Assembly: GCF_003076475.1 (NCBI RefSeq)
Contig: NZ_CP020919.1
Coordinates: 1,426,001 to 1,490,000, forward strand
Origin: Flavobacterium kingsejongi
GTDB taxonomy: Bacteria > Bacteroidota > Bacteroidia > Flavobacteriales > Flavobacteriaceae
Length of the DNA stretch: 64,000 nucleotides
Direction: 5' to 3'
Shown: piece after piece, positions 42,638 to 52,501 of the stretch
Layout of the letters: the number at the start of each line of letters is the position of its first letter
Position numbering within the stretch: position 1 is the stretch's first letter
Program-made: the position numbers and the translations under genes
The notes under the pieces: generated by a model
What the model was told of the DNA's origin: nothing
Seen by the model: the letters and a program-made list of their open reading frames with translations, nothing else
Database searches by the model: none

Positions 42638-42684
42638 AACAGGCACTAAGCAAGTTGATCGGAGATCGTTGCTTAGTGCCTGTT
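42638..42684. terminator. Terminator of the nuo operon (bidirectional)
   Basis: A 16-bp perfect stem AACAGGCACTAAGCAA / TTGCTTAGTGCCTGTT with a 15-nt loop and an A7 run at its left, which is a T tract for the minus-strand nuo operon. Confidence 0.85.
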
Positions 42685-42708
42685 ATAGTATCAGGAACGG
42701 CCGAACCG

Positions 42709-44085
42709 TTATTGTATCAGGTGCAAAACCATATCTGGACATAATCCTAAAGCGATGTTCAGGAGGATGGCAACAACCGCTACCGCAGTATAAACATAGG
42801 AAGTAGGATGTTGTGTTTTTTCTGTAGCAGGTTTGGTATACATGGCAAGTATCACTTTAAAGTAATACCCCACACTAATAATGGAATTGATAACCGCAAT
42901 GATCACCAAGGCTACAAATCCAGAATTCAAGACCTGGTTGAACAGGAAGAATTTACCAAAGAATCCGGAGAATATCGGAATCCCGGCCATAGACAGTAAG
43001 CCACCCGTAAGTACCGCTGCCAATAAAGGATTTGTTTTACCCAATCCATTAAAGTTAAAGATATCTTCGTCTTCCTTGTCTTTGCACACATACAGGATCA
43101 CTGCAAACGAAGCGATACCAGCGAGTGCATAGGCTGAGGTATAATATAATAAAGTACCGCCAGCTGTAGTGATGCTCAATAAGGTCATCAGCATGAATCC
43201 GGCATGTGAGATTCCGGAGAATGCCAACATACGTTTTACATTATTCTGTTTCAAAGCCATGATATTACCTACGGTCATAGACAGTATGGAAATAACCAGG
43301 ATAACATTTTGGAACGATGCCGAAACTTCAGGCATCATGGTGCTGATCAATCGGAAAAAAGCAGCCATAGCCACTACTTTAGCCAGAGTACTCATGGTTG
43401 CCGTAGTCAGTGCAGGGGAACCTTCGTAGACATCCGGAGCCCAGAAATGAAATGGGGCAGCCGCAATCTTGAAAAGCATCCCGATACTGATCAGTGTAAT
43501 ACCGATATGGAACCAGTCGTGTTGTGTTGTAGATAAACTCGCTGCTTTAAAAATTTCAGCGGTGTCAAAAGAAGCCGTAGCGCCATAGATCAGGGCGATA
43601 CCAAAAAGGATAAATCCGGAAGCAAAAGCTCCCATCAGGAAATATTTCATTCCCGCTTCATTACTCTTTAAGCTTAATCGGTCGCTGGCAGCCAGGACAT
43701 ATAGGGAAATAGATAATATTTCGATACCCAGGAAGAACATCGCAAGGTTCCCAAAAGAAACCATGGCAATACCTCCGGCAAGGAGGAATAATTTTATAGC
43801 AACAAAATCAGAGATCTTTTCGATTTGTTTTTCGTGAAAATCCGGGCTCATCGCTACAAGGAAAACAGTCAGCAGAATGAAAAGGGAAGAAAAGGCTACC
43901 GAGAAGTTATCGGTAATCACCATATTGTTGTAATGTGCAGCAGGCAGATTGAATTGCGTCACCGTAAAGCCCAGAATTGCCAGTAATCCGATGATGGTTA
44001 CCGGGACAATTGCCTTTCTCAAATTGAAAATTTCAGCTATAAGGCATAAAACCCCTAATCCGGTAATAGCTATTAATGTATACAT
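42709..44085 (-). CDS. nuoN: NADH-quinone oxidoreductase subunit N
   Basis: 458 aa, about 14 transmembrane helices; one of the three antiporter-like proton-pumping subunits of complex I. The proton-antiporter core is seen in MVSFGNLAMFFLGIEILSIS and KIAAAPFHFWAPDVYEGSPA with the conserved Lys and Pro of the broken helices. Last gene of the operon, 12 bp after nuoM and followed by a strong terminator. Confidence 0.96.
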   Translation of the reverse strand: MYTLIAITGLGVLCLIAEIFNLRKAIVPVTIIGLLAILGFTVTQFNLPAAHYNNMVITDNFSVAFSSLFILLTVFLVAMSPDFHEKQIEKISDFVAIKLFLLAGGIAMVSFGNLAMFFLGIEILSISLYVLAASDRLSLKSNEAGMKYFLMGAFASGFILFGIALIYGATASFDTAEIFKAASLSTTQHDWFHIGITLISIGMLFKIAAAPFHFWAPDVYEGSPALTTATMSTLAKVVAMAAFFRLISTMMPEVSASFQNVILVISILSMTVGNIMALKQNNVKRMLAFSGISHAGFMLMTLLSITTAGGTLLYYTSAYALAGIASFAVILYVCKDKEDEDIFNFNGLGKTNPLLAAVLTGGLLSMAGIPIFSGFFGKFFLFNQVLNSGFVALVIIAVINSIISVGYYFKVILAMYTKPATEKTQHPTSYVYTAVAVVAILLNIALGLCPDMVLHLIQ

Positions 44086-44097
44086 TGTATGACTAAA

Positions 44098-45537
44098 TTA
44101 AAATCTGTTTATATGAACTAAAATTTCTTCCAGGCTTGGTGTAATCAGGTCGATGATAGGTTTCGGGTACAATCCGAAAAACAACAGGAATCCGATGATT
44201 ACAGTGAATACAAGGCCTTCGTTGAAAGTAACATCTGCAAATGGTTTGGCATTTTGCTCCCCAAGCATGGCATGCTGGAACATTTTCAGCATATAAAATG
44301 CTCCTAAGATAATAGTCGTTCCACCAATGATGGCATAGGTAATACTGCTTTGCGCCAGACTGTACAGCAATTCGAATTCACCAATAAAGTTGAAAGTTCC
44401 CGGTAAAGCTACAGAAGCCAATACCAAAATCAGGAACATCGAAGCGAATTTTGGCGACTGGACACGGATACCACCCATTTCGTCAATTTTCCCGGTCTGG
44501 AATCTCCTGAAGATAACTTCAGCAGCAAAGAACAACCCTACTACAACAAAACCGTGTGCGATCATTTGCAATACTGCACCACGAAATCCATCTAAAGTAA
44601 GCGTATAGGTTCCGGCGGCAATCAACCCTACGTGTGCTAAGGAAGAATAGGCCAGTAATTTTTTAAGGTCATTTTGTTTCAGGGCTACAACCGAACCATA
44701 AATTACTCCAGCAAGGCTTAAGCCTGCAAAGAAATACAGGTATTTGGTTGCTGCCAGTGGAGCAATTGGCAATTGCCATCTGATGATGCTGTACAGCGCC
44801 ATTTTCAGCATGATACCGGAAAGCAGCATCGTACCCACAGCCGGAGCTTTTTGGTACACTTTTGCCTGCCAGGTGTGAAAAGGGATGATTGGAATTTTGA
44901 TAGCATACGCCATAAAGAAACCAAGGAATATCCAGAATTGCGCTGTAGCCGACAAACGAAGTTCATACAAATCGGCCAACAGGAAGCTGCCTGCTTTTTG
45001 GTACAAATAAATAAAAGACACCAACATGAACAGGGAACCTGCAAAAGTGTAAATAAAGAATTTAATTACCGCTTTCTTACGGCTCTCCGCATCACCATTC
45101 CCCCATAACAGGGCAATGAAATAAATAGGGATCAGCGAAAGTTCCCAGAAGATATAATATAGGAATCCGTCAGCAGCCAGGAATGTTCCTGCCATAGCAA
45201 ACGCCATGAACAAAACCAGGGCATAGAAATTTTTCGATTGTGCAAAAGTATTTCCAAAAGAGGAAAATAGAATAATCGGTGTTAAGGCAGTCGTCAGTAA
45301 TACCATCGCCAGTGAAAGGCCATCTCCCTGAAGGGCGAAATAGATTTTCGGCAATGCGATCCAAGGTTTGGAAACACTGATATCCTGTCCGGCATTGTAG
45401 TGGTTTAACAGTACTACAGCAGCACCAAAAGCAGCAATACTAAAAAGCAGTGCTATTTTGGAAGCCCATTTATCCCCTGCAAAAAACGTTACCGCCGAGC
45501 CAAATAATAAAATAATTAATATATAAGATACGTCCAT
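44098..45537 (-). CDS. nuoM: NADH-quinone oxidoreductase subunit M
   Basis: 479 aa, about 14 transmembrane helices, antiporter-like proton-pumping subunit. FFMAYAIKIPIIPFHTWQAK, FWELSLIPIYFIALLWG and LLAYSSLAHVGLIAAGTYTL are characteristic NuoM segments. Between nuoL (12 bp) and nuoN (12 bp). Confidence 0.96.
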   Translation of the reverse strand: MDVSYILIILLFGSAVTFFAGDKWASKIALLFSIAAFGAAVVLLNHYNAGQDISVSKPWIALPKIYFALQGDGLSLAMVLLTTALTPIILFSSFGNTFAQSKNFYALVLFMAFAMAGTFLAADGFLYYIFWELSLIPIYFIALLWGNGDAESRKKAVIKFFIYTFAGSLFMLVSFIYLYQKAGSFLLADLYELRLSATAQFWIFLGFFMAYAIKIPIIPFHTWQAKVYQKAPAVGTMLLSGIMLKMALYSIIRWQLPIAPLAATKYLYFFAGLSLAGVIYGSVVALKQNDLKKLLAYSSLAHVGLIAAGTYTLTLDGFRGAVLQMIAHGFVVVGLFFAAEVIFRRFQTGKIDEMGGIRVQSPKFASMFLILVLASVALPGTFNFIGEFELLYSLAQSSITYAIIGGTTIILGAFYMLKMFQHAMLGEQNAKPFADVTFNEGLVFTVIIGFLLFFGLYPKPIIDLITPSLEEILVHINRF

Positions 45538-45549
45538 TATTGGTATGAA

Positions 45550-47430
45550 TTATTGTACTAAAAATAAATAAGCGATGATGGAGCTCACTCCTAAAACAAA
45601 AACAAAAAGATAGAATCCTACACTTCCGTTTTGTATCGCTTTTCCTTGTGTTCCGATTCCATTAGTAAGCTTACCCAAGCCAAAGATAAATCCTGATAGG
45701 GCAGGCTCAACATAATTTTTCAGCAATCCGGATACTGCATAAATAGGTTTTACAATGATGGCATCGTAGATTTCATCTACATAGAACTTATTGTATAATA
45801 CTTTTGAAAATCCGGTAATCTTACTGTCAGGTTCTGGAACCATACCTTTTTTAATGTAATTGACATAGGCGATCCCAATTCCGATCAAGGCACCTACAAC
45901 GGCGATACCCATTAGCATATAAGCCTGGGAATCCAAATGATGGTGGAGGCGTGGGGTTACAAATAACGGAGCTAGGTAGTCATTCAGCCAGCTGTTATTT
46001 GGAAGGCTGATCATACCACCGAATAAAGCCAGTATAGCCAGAACGATTAGTGGGAATGTGATCAATGCCGGTGATTCGTGCAGGTGGTGTTTTTGTTCTT
46101 CCGTACCTCTGAATTCTTTAAAGAATGTCAGGTATAATAATCGGAACATATAGAAGGCGGTCATGATAGACGCCAAGGAAGCGATCACCCATAATACTTT
46201 GTTTTCATGGAAAGCCGTCATCAGGATCTCATCTTTAGAGAAGAAACCGGAGAATGGCGGTAAGCCGGAAATAGCGAGTGTCGAAATAAGGAACGTAATA
46301 AAAGTCACTTTCATCACTTTTTTCAGTCCACCCATGTTACGCATATCCTGCTCGTTGTGTAATGCGTGGATTACAGATCCGGAACCCAGGAACAGGCAAG
46401 CTTTAAAGAAAGCGTGTGTGATCACGTGGAATACCGCAATTTCATAGGCACCCAGACCCAAAGCCAGGAACATCAGCCCCAACTGTGACACTGTTGAGTA
46501 GGCCAGTACTTTTTTGATATCTGTTTGTACCAAAGCAATAAAAGCAGCCACCAAAGAAGTCAGTGCCCCGATTACAGCAATCAGTTGCTGCACATTTGGT
46601 GTAAGGTCAAAAAGGAAATTCAAACGGGTGATCATAAAGATACCCGCAGTTACCATTGTAGCAGCGTGAATCAACGCCGAAACCGGTGTTGGCCCTGCCA
46701 TCGCATCCGGCAACCAGGTATATAAAGGAATCTGTGCACTTTTACCACAGGCACCGATGAATAAGCATAATGTTGCAGCAGCAAGCCAGTGCATATCAAT
46801 AGCTGCACCAGAAATAACCGCAGCCTTAATCACGTTATAATCCAAAGAGTTGAAAAGCGAACCGATGATAAAAATTCCAATCAGGAATCCTAAATCCCCG
46901 ATACGGTTCATGATAAAAGCTTTCTTGGCTGCATCATTGAATTTTTGATTCTGGTACCAGAAACCAATCAATAAGTAAGAGCACAATCCAACACCTTCCC
47001 AGCCAATGAACATGATGAGTAGGTTGCTTCCCATAACCAGGGTAATCATAAAGAAAATAAAGAGGTTCAGGTAGGCAAAGAATTTATGGAAATTGCTATC
47101 CTCATGCATATAGCTGATGGAATACATATGGATCAGGGTACCGATTCCTGTAACAAACAGCAACCATAATAAGGAAAGCTGATCCAGGAGGAACCCAAAA
47201 GTGACGTTGAAATTCACCAGTTGCATCCATTCGAACAGGTTTACCGTAATCGGTTGTTTCGTTTGGTTAAGCTGGATAAAGAAATAAAGGCTGATTACAA
47301 ATGAAACTGCAATGGCCAGTGTACCCACAGCTCCGGATAAAGAGCGGTTTACTTTTTTTCCTAAAAAAACGTTGAATAAAAACCCGATGAACGGGGCTAG
47401 TACTAAGAGTAAAACTAAATTTGTCTCCAT
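45550..47430 (-). CDS. nuoL: NADH-quinone oxidoreductase subunit L
   Basis: 626 aa, the largest membrane subunit. Antiporter core (VGLCSYLLIGFWYQNQKFND, GACGKSAQIPLYTWLPDAMA, GPTPVSALIHAATMVTAGIF) followed by the long lateral helix region at the C-terminus that braces the other antiporter subunits. nuoK precedes by 6 bp. Confidence 0.97.
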   Translation of the reverse strand: METNLVLLLVLAPFIGFLFNVFLGKKVNRSLSGAVGTLAIAVSFVISLYFFIQLNQTKQPITVNLFEWMQLVNFNVTFGFLLDQLSLLWLLFVTGIGTLIHMYSISYMHEDSNFHKFFAYLNLFIFFMITLVMGSNLLIMFIGWEGVGLCSYLLIGFWYQNQKFNDAAKKAFIMNRIGDLGFLIGIFIIGSLFNSLDYNVIKAAVISGAAIDMHWLAAATLCLFIGACGKSAQIPLYTWLPDAMAGPTPVSALIHAATMVTAGIFMITRLNFLFDLTPNVQQLIAVIGALTSLVAAFIALVQTDIKKVLAYSTVSQLGLMFLALGLGAYEIAVFHVITHAFFKACLFLGSGSVIHALHNEQDMRNMGGLKKVMKVTFITFLISTLAISGLPPFSGFFSKDEILMTAFHENKVLWVIASLASIMTAFYMFRLLYLTFFKEFRGTEEQKHHLHESPALITFPLIVLAILALFGGMISLPNNSWLNDYLAPLFVTPRLHHHLDSQAYMLMGIAVVGALIGIGIAYVNYIKKGMVPEPDSKITGFSKVLYNKFYVDEIYDAIIVKPIYAVSGLLKNYVEPALSGFIFGLGKLTNGIGTQGKAIQNGSVGFYLFVFVLGVSSIIAYLFLVQ

Positions 47431-47436
47431 TCGGGA

Positions 47437-47757
47437 TTATCCTTTTAATTTTTTTAAATTATCAATATCGATCGAAGCCGTGTTGCGGAATATTGCAACC
47501 AGGATGGCTAAGCCCACAGCTACTTCTGCAGCTGCTACTGCCATCGAGAAAAACACGAATACCTGGCCTGAAGCATCCTGGTGGTAGGTGGAAAAAACAA
47601 CCAATAACAGGTTAACGGCATTCAGCATGATTTCAATTGACATAAACATTACGATGGCATTTCTCCGGAACAATACCCCAAAGATCCCGATACAAAAGAG
47701 TATCGCAGAAAGATACAGGTAGTTTTCAATGCCGATTTGCTGTAAAATATTTTGCAT
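47437..47757 (-). CDS. nuoK: NADH-quinone oxidoreductase subunit K
   Basis: 106 aa, three transmembrane helices; [20 protein letters not shown] and [19 protein letters not shown] carry the two conserved membrane glutamates of the E-channel. Starts 2 bp after nuoJ. Confidence 0.96.
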   Translation of the reverse strand: MQNILQQIGIENYLYLSAILFCIGIFGVLFRRNAIVMFMSIEIMLNAVNLLLVVFSTYHQDASGQVFVFFSMAVAAAEVAVGLAILVAIFRNTASIDIDNLKKLKG

Positions 47758-47759
47758 AA

Positions 47760-48275
47760 TTAATAGATTCTTTTTTCTTTTTTAGACAATAATACCGCAC
47801 CAATCATAGACACCAGCAACAATACCGAAGCAAATTCGAACGGGATCATAAAGCCATTTTTCTCATCCAGCAATACCTGACCCAACACACGGATGGATTG
47901 GTAATCCTGGCCTGAAACTTCATAACCGTTAATAATAGGTTGTGATTTCAGGAAAGCGGCCAATAGCACAAATGCCACAAGGCAGAAGGAAGCTACAGCG
48001 GCGACAATGGTCCAGGGTTTTTTATTGGGTTCATCTTCCTTGTTCAGGTTCATCAACATGATGGTGAACAATAACAGGATCATGATCGCTCCGGAATACA
48101 CAATAATGTGGACAATGGCTAAAAACTGTGCATTGAACATCAGGTAATGACCGGCAATAGAAAAGAAACAGATAACGAGATAAATCGCACTGTGAATGGT
48201 ATTCTTAGTTAGGATCGTCATAAAGGCGGAACCTAAAGTAAGGGCGGATAAAATATAAAATAGTGTTGTGATCAT
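47760..48275 (-). CDS. nuoJ: NADH-quinone oxidoreductase subunit J
   Basis: 171 aa, five transmembrane helices; [20 protein letters not shown] is the conserved third helix with the pi-bulge region of NuoJ/ND6. Starts 1 bp after nuoI. The soluble tail is short compared with some relatives. Confidence 0.95.
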   Translation of the reverse strand: MITTLFYILSALTLGSAFMTILTKNTIHSAIYLVICFFSIAGHYLMFNAQFLAIVHIIVYSGAIMILLLFTIMLMNLNKEDEPNKKPWTIVAAVASFCLVAFVLLAAFLKSQPIINGYEVSGQDYQSIRVLGQVLLDEKNGFMIPFEFASVLLLVSMIGAVLLSKKEKRIY

Positions 48276-48276
48276 C

Positions 48277-48822
48277 TTAATTCGCCATTTTCATTTTAGT
48301 ATTATTAATCGCTGCATCCAAAGGCATAACGAGCTTGTCTTTCCCGAAGATAAATTCACTACGGTCATAGTTCGAACGTACCATTGTTTTGGAAGTAGTC
48401 AGGTAAATTGCCTGTTTTGGGCACGCTTCTTCACACAGTCCACAGAAAATGCAACGCAGCATATTGATTTCATAAATCGAAGCATATTTCTCCTCACGGT
48501 ACAGGTGCTTCTCTTCCGGTTTACGCTCTTCCGCTTTCATGGTGATCGCTTCAGCAGGGCAGGAAAGGGCACACAGTCCGCAGGCAGTACAACGCTCACG
48601 TCCTTCATCATCACGCATCAGCATGTGTTGTCCACGGTACACAGGGCTAAATTCCCGCATTTGTTCCGGGTATTTGATGGTAACTTTTCGCGTAAAAAGG
48701 TGTTTGATGGTAATAAGCAGGCCTTTACCAATCGCCACAAGATAGAGGCTTTCCCAAAAAGTCATCTTTTTGTTCGAAACCTCTTTTTTTCTTCCCGATA
48801 ATGATACAGTATCTATTGACAT
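48277..48822 (-). CDS. nuoI: NADH-quinone oxidoreductase subunit I (2x4Fe-4S)
   Basis: 181 aa. Two ferredoxin motifs carry clusters N6a and N6b: CTACGLCALSCPAEAI and CIFCGLCEEACPKQAIYLT. It passes electrons from NuoG toward NuoB. It is separated from nuoH by an unusually long 145-bp gap that contains a structured element. Confidence 0.96.
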   Translation of the reverse strand: MSIDTVSLSGRKKEVSNKKMTFWESLYLVAIGKGLLITIKHLFTRKVTIKYPEQMREFSPVYRGQHMLMRDDEGRERCTACGLCALSCPAEAITMKAEERKPEEKHLYREEKYASIYEINMLRCIFCGLCEEACPKQAIYLTTSKTMVRSNYDRSEFIFGKDKLVMPLDAAINNTKMKMAN

Positions 48823-48869
48823 TTTCAGTAATTTTTAATTTATAAGTGGAAGCAAAACATTGGGTTTTG

Positions 48870-48945
48870 GGATACACCCTGTTCCCGCTTTCCTTCCAAA
48901 TCTCCCGGTACAAAACCGGAAGGATTTTCCCTCCAATCGGGGCTA
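48870..48945 (-). ncRNA. Structured intergenic element inside the nuo operon, flavo-1-like
   Basis: On the minus strand the 145-bp nuoH-nuoI gap reads AGCCCCGATTGGAGGGAAAA, a hairpin AAATCCTTCCGGT ... ACCGGGAGATTT with a short loop, then AAAGCGGGAACAGGG. The frame AGCCCCGAT ... hairpin ... AGCGGGA resembles a structured intergenic repeat seen throughout flavobacterial genomes that I associate, from memory, with the flavo-1 RNA motif. CCCG at the 5' side can pair with CGGG at the 3' side to close it. It could modulate processing or decay of the long nuo transcript. Confidence 0.4.
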
Positions 48946-48967
48946 ATTTTTATCTTTTCGCTCTTGT

Positions 48968-50005
48968 TTATCGTCCGTCAAACAGCAAAATAACAATACC
49001 GGTAACGATGATATTCGCAATAGCAATCGGGATCAGGTATTTCCAGCCCAAACGCATCAATTGGTCATAACGGAATCTCGGAATCGTCCAACGCACCCAC
49101 ATAAAAAAGAAGATGAAGAAACAGATCTTGGCAAACAAGACTAGTATTCCAATCACATTCGCAGGATTCACACCCCAGTTTTCCACCGCCCATTGCATGC
49201 CAGGATAATTATATCCTCCGAAATACAATACCGATAGTATCGTTGACGAGATGAACATACTCGCATATTCAGCAAATAAATAGAATCCCATTCGCATGGA
49301 AGAATATTCCGTATGGTATCCACCGATCAGCTCTGCCTCACATTCTGCAAGGTCAAAAGGCGTACGGTTGGTTTCAGCAAAAGAACACACCAAAAAGATG
49401 ATGAATCCGATAGGCTGGTAAAATACATTCCAGTGCATTCCGGATTGTTGTGCTGAGATTTCACGAAGGCTTAAGGTTTCGGTCATCATCAGTAAAGCGA
49501 TGATTGAAAGTCCCATGGCAACTTCATATGAAATCATTTGTGAAGCAGCACGCATGGCACTCATCAGGGAGAATTTGTTATTGGAAGCCCAGCCTCCAAT
49601 CATAATTCCGTATACCCCAACAGATAAAACGCCAAATACATATAAAATAGCCACATCAATGTCCGTCGCCTGTAAGATTACATCACGACCAAAAAGGTGT
49701 AATTTATCCCCCCATGGAATTACCGCACTCGTCATCAGTGCCACACTCATCGAAATGGCAGGACCGATAATGAATAGGAATTTATTTGGGGTGTTGGGTA
49801 AAAATTCTTCTTTGGAAAACAATTTAAGACCATCGGCCAAAGGTTGCAGCAACCCTCCTTTACCAGCTCTGTTCGGGCCAATACGATCCTGGAGCCAGGC
49901 GGCTACTTTTCGCTCTGCTAATGTGGAATACATCGCCATCACCATCGTAATGGCAAAAATGATGACAATGAAAATCCCTTTTTCTATAATGATTGCACTA
50001 TCCAT
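48968..50005 (-). CDS. nuoH: NADH-quinone oxidoreductase subunit H
   Basis: 345 aa, about eight transmembrane helices at the junction of the two arms, forming the quinone chamber. AAWLQDRIGPNRAGKGGLLQ, FAETNRTPFDLAECEAELIG and GYHTEYSSMRMGFYLFAEY are diagnostic, including the E-rich loop. 3 bp after nuoG. Confidence 0.97.
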   Translation of the reverse strand: MDSAIIIEKGIFIVIIFAITMVMAMYSTLAERKVAAWLQDRIGPNRAGKGGLLQPLADGLKLFSKEEFLPNTPNKFLFIIGPAISMSVALMTSAVIPWGDKLHLFGRDVILQATDIDVAILYVFGVLSVGVYGIMIGGWASNNKFSLMSAMRAASQMISYEVAMGLSIIALLMMTETLSLREISAQQSGMHWNVFYQPIGFIIFLVCSFAETNRTPFDLAECEAELIGGYHTEYSSMRMGFYLFAEYASMFISSTILSVLYFGGYNYPGMQWAVENWGVNPANVIGILVLFAKICFFIFFFMWVRWTIPRFRYDQLMRLGWKYLIPIAIANIIVTGIVILLFDGR

Positions 50006-50008
50006 TGC

Positions 50009-51052
50009 TTAAACGTTTCCTTTTTTAAAAACTTCTTCTTCGTGTTGGTCCAGTGGAACCGCAGGCATACTGATCTTTTTACGATCCTGGTCACGCCCTT
50101 TTAATATATTTTTTTCAGTTTCAATAACAACTGTATCCAGTTTACTGGTATAGTTATTTTGGTTGATTACTGAATCTTTTTCAAATTTACGAGGCCCTTC
50201 AATCACCCAGTCTTTAGGATCTTTATGGTCAAAACGGCATTCGTTGCAGATGAATTCTTCTACTTCATGGTACTCGTCCTTACGTCCGGTTACCCTTTGG
50301 ATTTCGTCACCAAACATCCAAACTGTAGTTTTACCGCAACATTTGTCGCAATCCCTGTGTGCATTGTATGGTTTGTTGAACCATACACGCTGTTTGAAAC
50401 GGAATGTTTTATCAGTCAATGCACCAACCGGGCATACGTCAATCATATTACCGGAGAACTCATTATCGATGGCTTTGGAAATACAGGTAGAAATGTTGGA
50501 ATGATCCCCACGATCCATAACTCCGTGCACACGATTGTCCGTCAATTGGTCGGCTACCATTACACAACGGTAACATAAAATACAACGGTTCATGTGAAGC
50601 TGGATATTCGGGCCGATATTTTCCGGTTCGAATGTTCTTTTTTCTTCAATATAACGGGTTTTTGATTTCCCGTGTTTAAAGCTCAGGTTCTGCAAATCAC
50701 ATTCTCCGGCCTGGTCACATACCGGGCAATCCAATGGGTGGTTGATCAGTAAAAATTCAGTTACCGATTTACGCGCATCTACCACACGTTCTGAAGAGAT
50801 GCTATTCACTTCCATACCTTCCATAATTCCGGTTACACAGGAAGCCATTAATTTAGGCATGGGTCTTGGATCAGCTTCACTTCCTTTGGAAACTTCTACC
50901 AGGCAGGCGCGGCATTTTCCGCCGCTTCCTTTTAGTTTGGAATAGTAGCACATTGCCGGTGGAACGGATTCCCCGCCAATCATTCGTGCAGCCTGCAGGA
51001 TAGTGGTTCCTGGCGCTACTTCTATACTTTGACCGTCTATTGTTACTTTCAT
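50009..51052 (-). CDS. nuoG: NADH-quinone oxidoreductase subunit G, short form
   Basis: 347 aa from the ATG at 51052; an upstream ATG at 51091 adds 13 unlikely residues. The 2Fe-2S N1b ligands are in PPAMCYYSKLKGSGGKCRAC, the His-ligated N5 cluster in HPLDCPVCDQAGECDLQNL, and N4 in CILCYRCVMVADQL with CPVGALTDK. The molybdopterin-like domain of the ~900-aa enterobacterial protein is absent and a short Cys-rich tail (CDKCCGKTT, ICNECRFDHKD) remains. This short form is normal in flavobacteria, so it is not a truncation. Confidence 0.9.
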   Translation of the reverse strand: MKVTIDGQSIEVAPGTTILQAARMIGGESVPPAMCYYSKLKGSGGKCRACLVEVSKGSEADPRPMPKLMASCVTGIMEGMEVNSISSERVVDARKSVTEFLLINHPLDCPVCDQAGECDLQNLSFKHGKSKTRYIEEKRTFEPENIGPNIQLHMNRCILCYRCVMVADQLTDNRVHGVMDRGDHSNISTCISKAIDNEFSGNMIDVCPVGALTDKTFRFKQRVWFNKPYNAHRDCDKCCGKTTVWMFGDEIQRVTGRKDEYHEVEEFICNECRFDHKDPKDWVIEGPRKFEKDSVINQNNYTSKLDTVVIETEKNILKGRDQDRKKISMPAVPLDQHEEEVFKKGNV

Positions 51053-51122
51053 ACTACATTTTTCTTTAAAGCCTGAGGATACGGAATACACTCATGACTT
51101 TCAACTTTAAGGCTCTCGACTA

Positions 51123-52490
51123 TTATACCGTTACTTTTGAAACCAGGTGCTTTACTTGTTCAAAAGGCTCAGCAACATAATGGTCTCTGTTTTTTACTTT
51201 TTCAGGGAAACGTACATGGTATTCAAATTCGTCCCTGAAATGACGGATGGCTGCGGCAACCGGCCAGGCTGCGGCATCACCCAATGGACAAATGGTGTTC
51301 CCTTCAATTTTTCTCTGGATGTCCCAAAGCAATTCAATATCTTCTTCACGGCCATGGCCGTTTTCAATGCGATGCAATACTTTTTCAAGCCATCCGGTTC
51401 CTTCACGGCATGGGGAACATTGCCCACAGCTTTCGTGGTGGTAGAAACGGGAGAAGTTCCAGGTATTACGAACCACACAAGCGGTATCGTTATACACAAT
51501 AAAACCTCCGGATCCTAACATGGATCCTGTAGCGAAACCACCATCACTCAATGATTCATAAGACATCATACGATCATCACCGTTAGCCGTTTTATAAATC
51601 AGGTGTGCAGGTAATATAGGCACAGAAGAACCTCCCGGTACGAGCGCTTTCAAAGGGCGGCTGTCAATCATTCCACCAAGGTACTGGTCGGAATTGATAA
51701 ATTCATCTACACTGATGCCTAATTCGATTTCATAAACTCCCGGATTCTTAATATGTCCTGAAGCAGAAATTAATTTGGTCCCTGTAGATTTTTCCGTTCC
51801 AATTTTAGCATATTCCGCCCCGGTGTTATTCACAATCCATGGCACTGCTGAAATCGATTCCACATTATTCACTACGGTAGGATTGGCCCAAAGACCGCTA
51901 ATCGCAGGGAACGGTGGTTTGATACGTGGGTTACCCCTTTTGCCTTCCAGTGATTCGATCAGGGCAGTTTCCTCTCCACAGATGTAAGCACCCGCACCAC
52001 AATGTACGTGAAGGTCCAGGTCATAACCGGTACCTAATATATTTTTTCCTAACCATCCAGCAGCATATGCTTCCTTAATGGCTTTTTCCAGTATTTTGTA
52101 CACCCACATGTATTCCCCACGGATATAGATGTAGGATAAATGGGCTTCCAGGGCGAAACTGGCAGTAATCATACCTTCCACTAAAAGGTGGGGGATATGC
52201 TCCATCAGGTAACGGTCCTTAAAAGTTCCCGGCTCCGATTCATCGGCATTGCAAACCAGGTGTCTTGGGTTACCGGATTTTTTATCGATAAAACTCCATT
52301 TCATTCCCATTGGGAATCCGGCACCACCACGGCCTTTTAGACCGGAAGCTTTCACTTCATTCACGATATCATCCGGGGTCATGGTTTTCAGGGCTTTTTC
52401 TACAGAAGCATAACCACCATTCTGACGGTAGACTTCGTAGGTTTTAATACCCGGAATATTGATTTGGTCTAATAATATTTTTTTTGACAT
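51123..52490 (-). CDS. nuoF: NADH-quinone oxidoreductase subunit F (NADH/FMN binding)
   Basis: 455 aa from the ATG at 52490 (MSKKILLDQINIPG); a longer start at 52532 would overlap nuoE. The FMN/NADH site shows GLKGRGGAGFPMGMKW and GAGAYICGEETALIESLEGK; the N3 cluster ligands are in ESCGQCSPCREGTGW with the fourth Cys in GNTICPLGDAAAWP. Entry point of electrons from NADH. Confidence 0.96.
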   Translation of the reverse strand: MSKKILLDQINIPGIKTYEVYRQNGGYASVEKALKTMTPDDIVNEVKASGLKGRGGAGFPMGMKWSFIDKKSGNPRHLVCNADESEPGTFKDRYLMEHIPHLLVEGMITASFALEAHLSYIYIRGEYMWVYKILEKAIKEAYAAGWLGKNILGTGYDLDLHVHCGAGAYICGEETALIESLEGKRGNPRIKPPFPAISGLWANPTVVNNVESISAVPWIVNNTGAEYAKIGTEKSTGTKLISASGHIKNPGVYEIELGISVDEFINSDQYLGGMIDSRPLKALVPGGSSVPILPAHLIYKTANGDDRMMSYESLSDGGFATGSMLGSGGFIVYNDTACVVRNTWNFSRFYHHESCGQCSPCREGTGWLEKVLHRIENGHGREEDIELLWDIQRKIEGNTICPLGDAAAWPVAAAIRHFRDEFEYHVRFPEKVKNRDHYVAEPFEQVKHLVSKVTV

Positions 52491-52501
52491 GATAGCTATT
52501 A

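Noticed and set aside
48268..48801. 177-codon open frame on the plus strand across nuoI
   Set aside because: Antisense of nuoI with its two cluster motifs; not credible as a gene.
48725..48913. 62-codon minus-strand frame entering the nuoH-nuoI gap
   Set aside because: Overlaps the nuoI start and the structured element; it has no independent signal and looks like read-through of the hairpin.
50009..51052. nuoG as a truncated pseudogene
   Set aside because: The protein is one third of the enterobacterial length, but all Fe-S motifs are present, the frame ends cleanly 3 bp before nuoH, and short NuoG is usual in flavobacteria.
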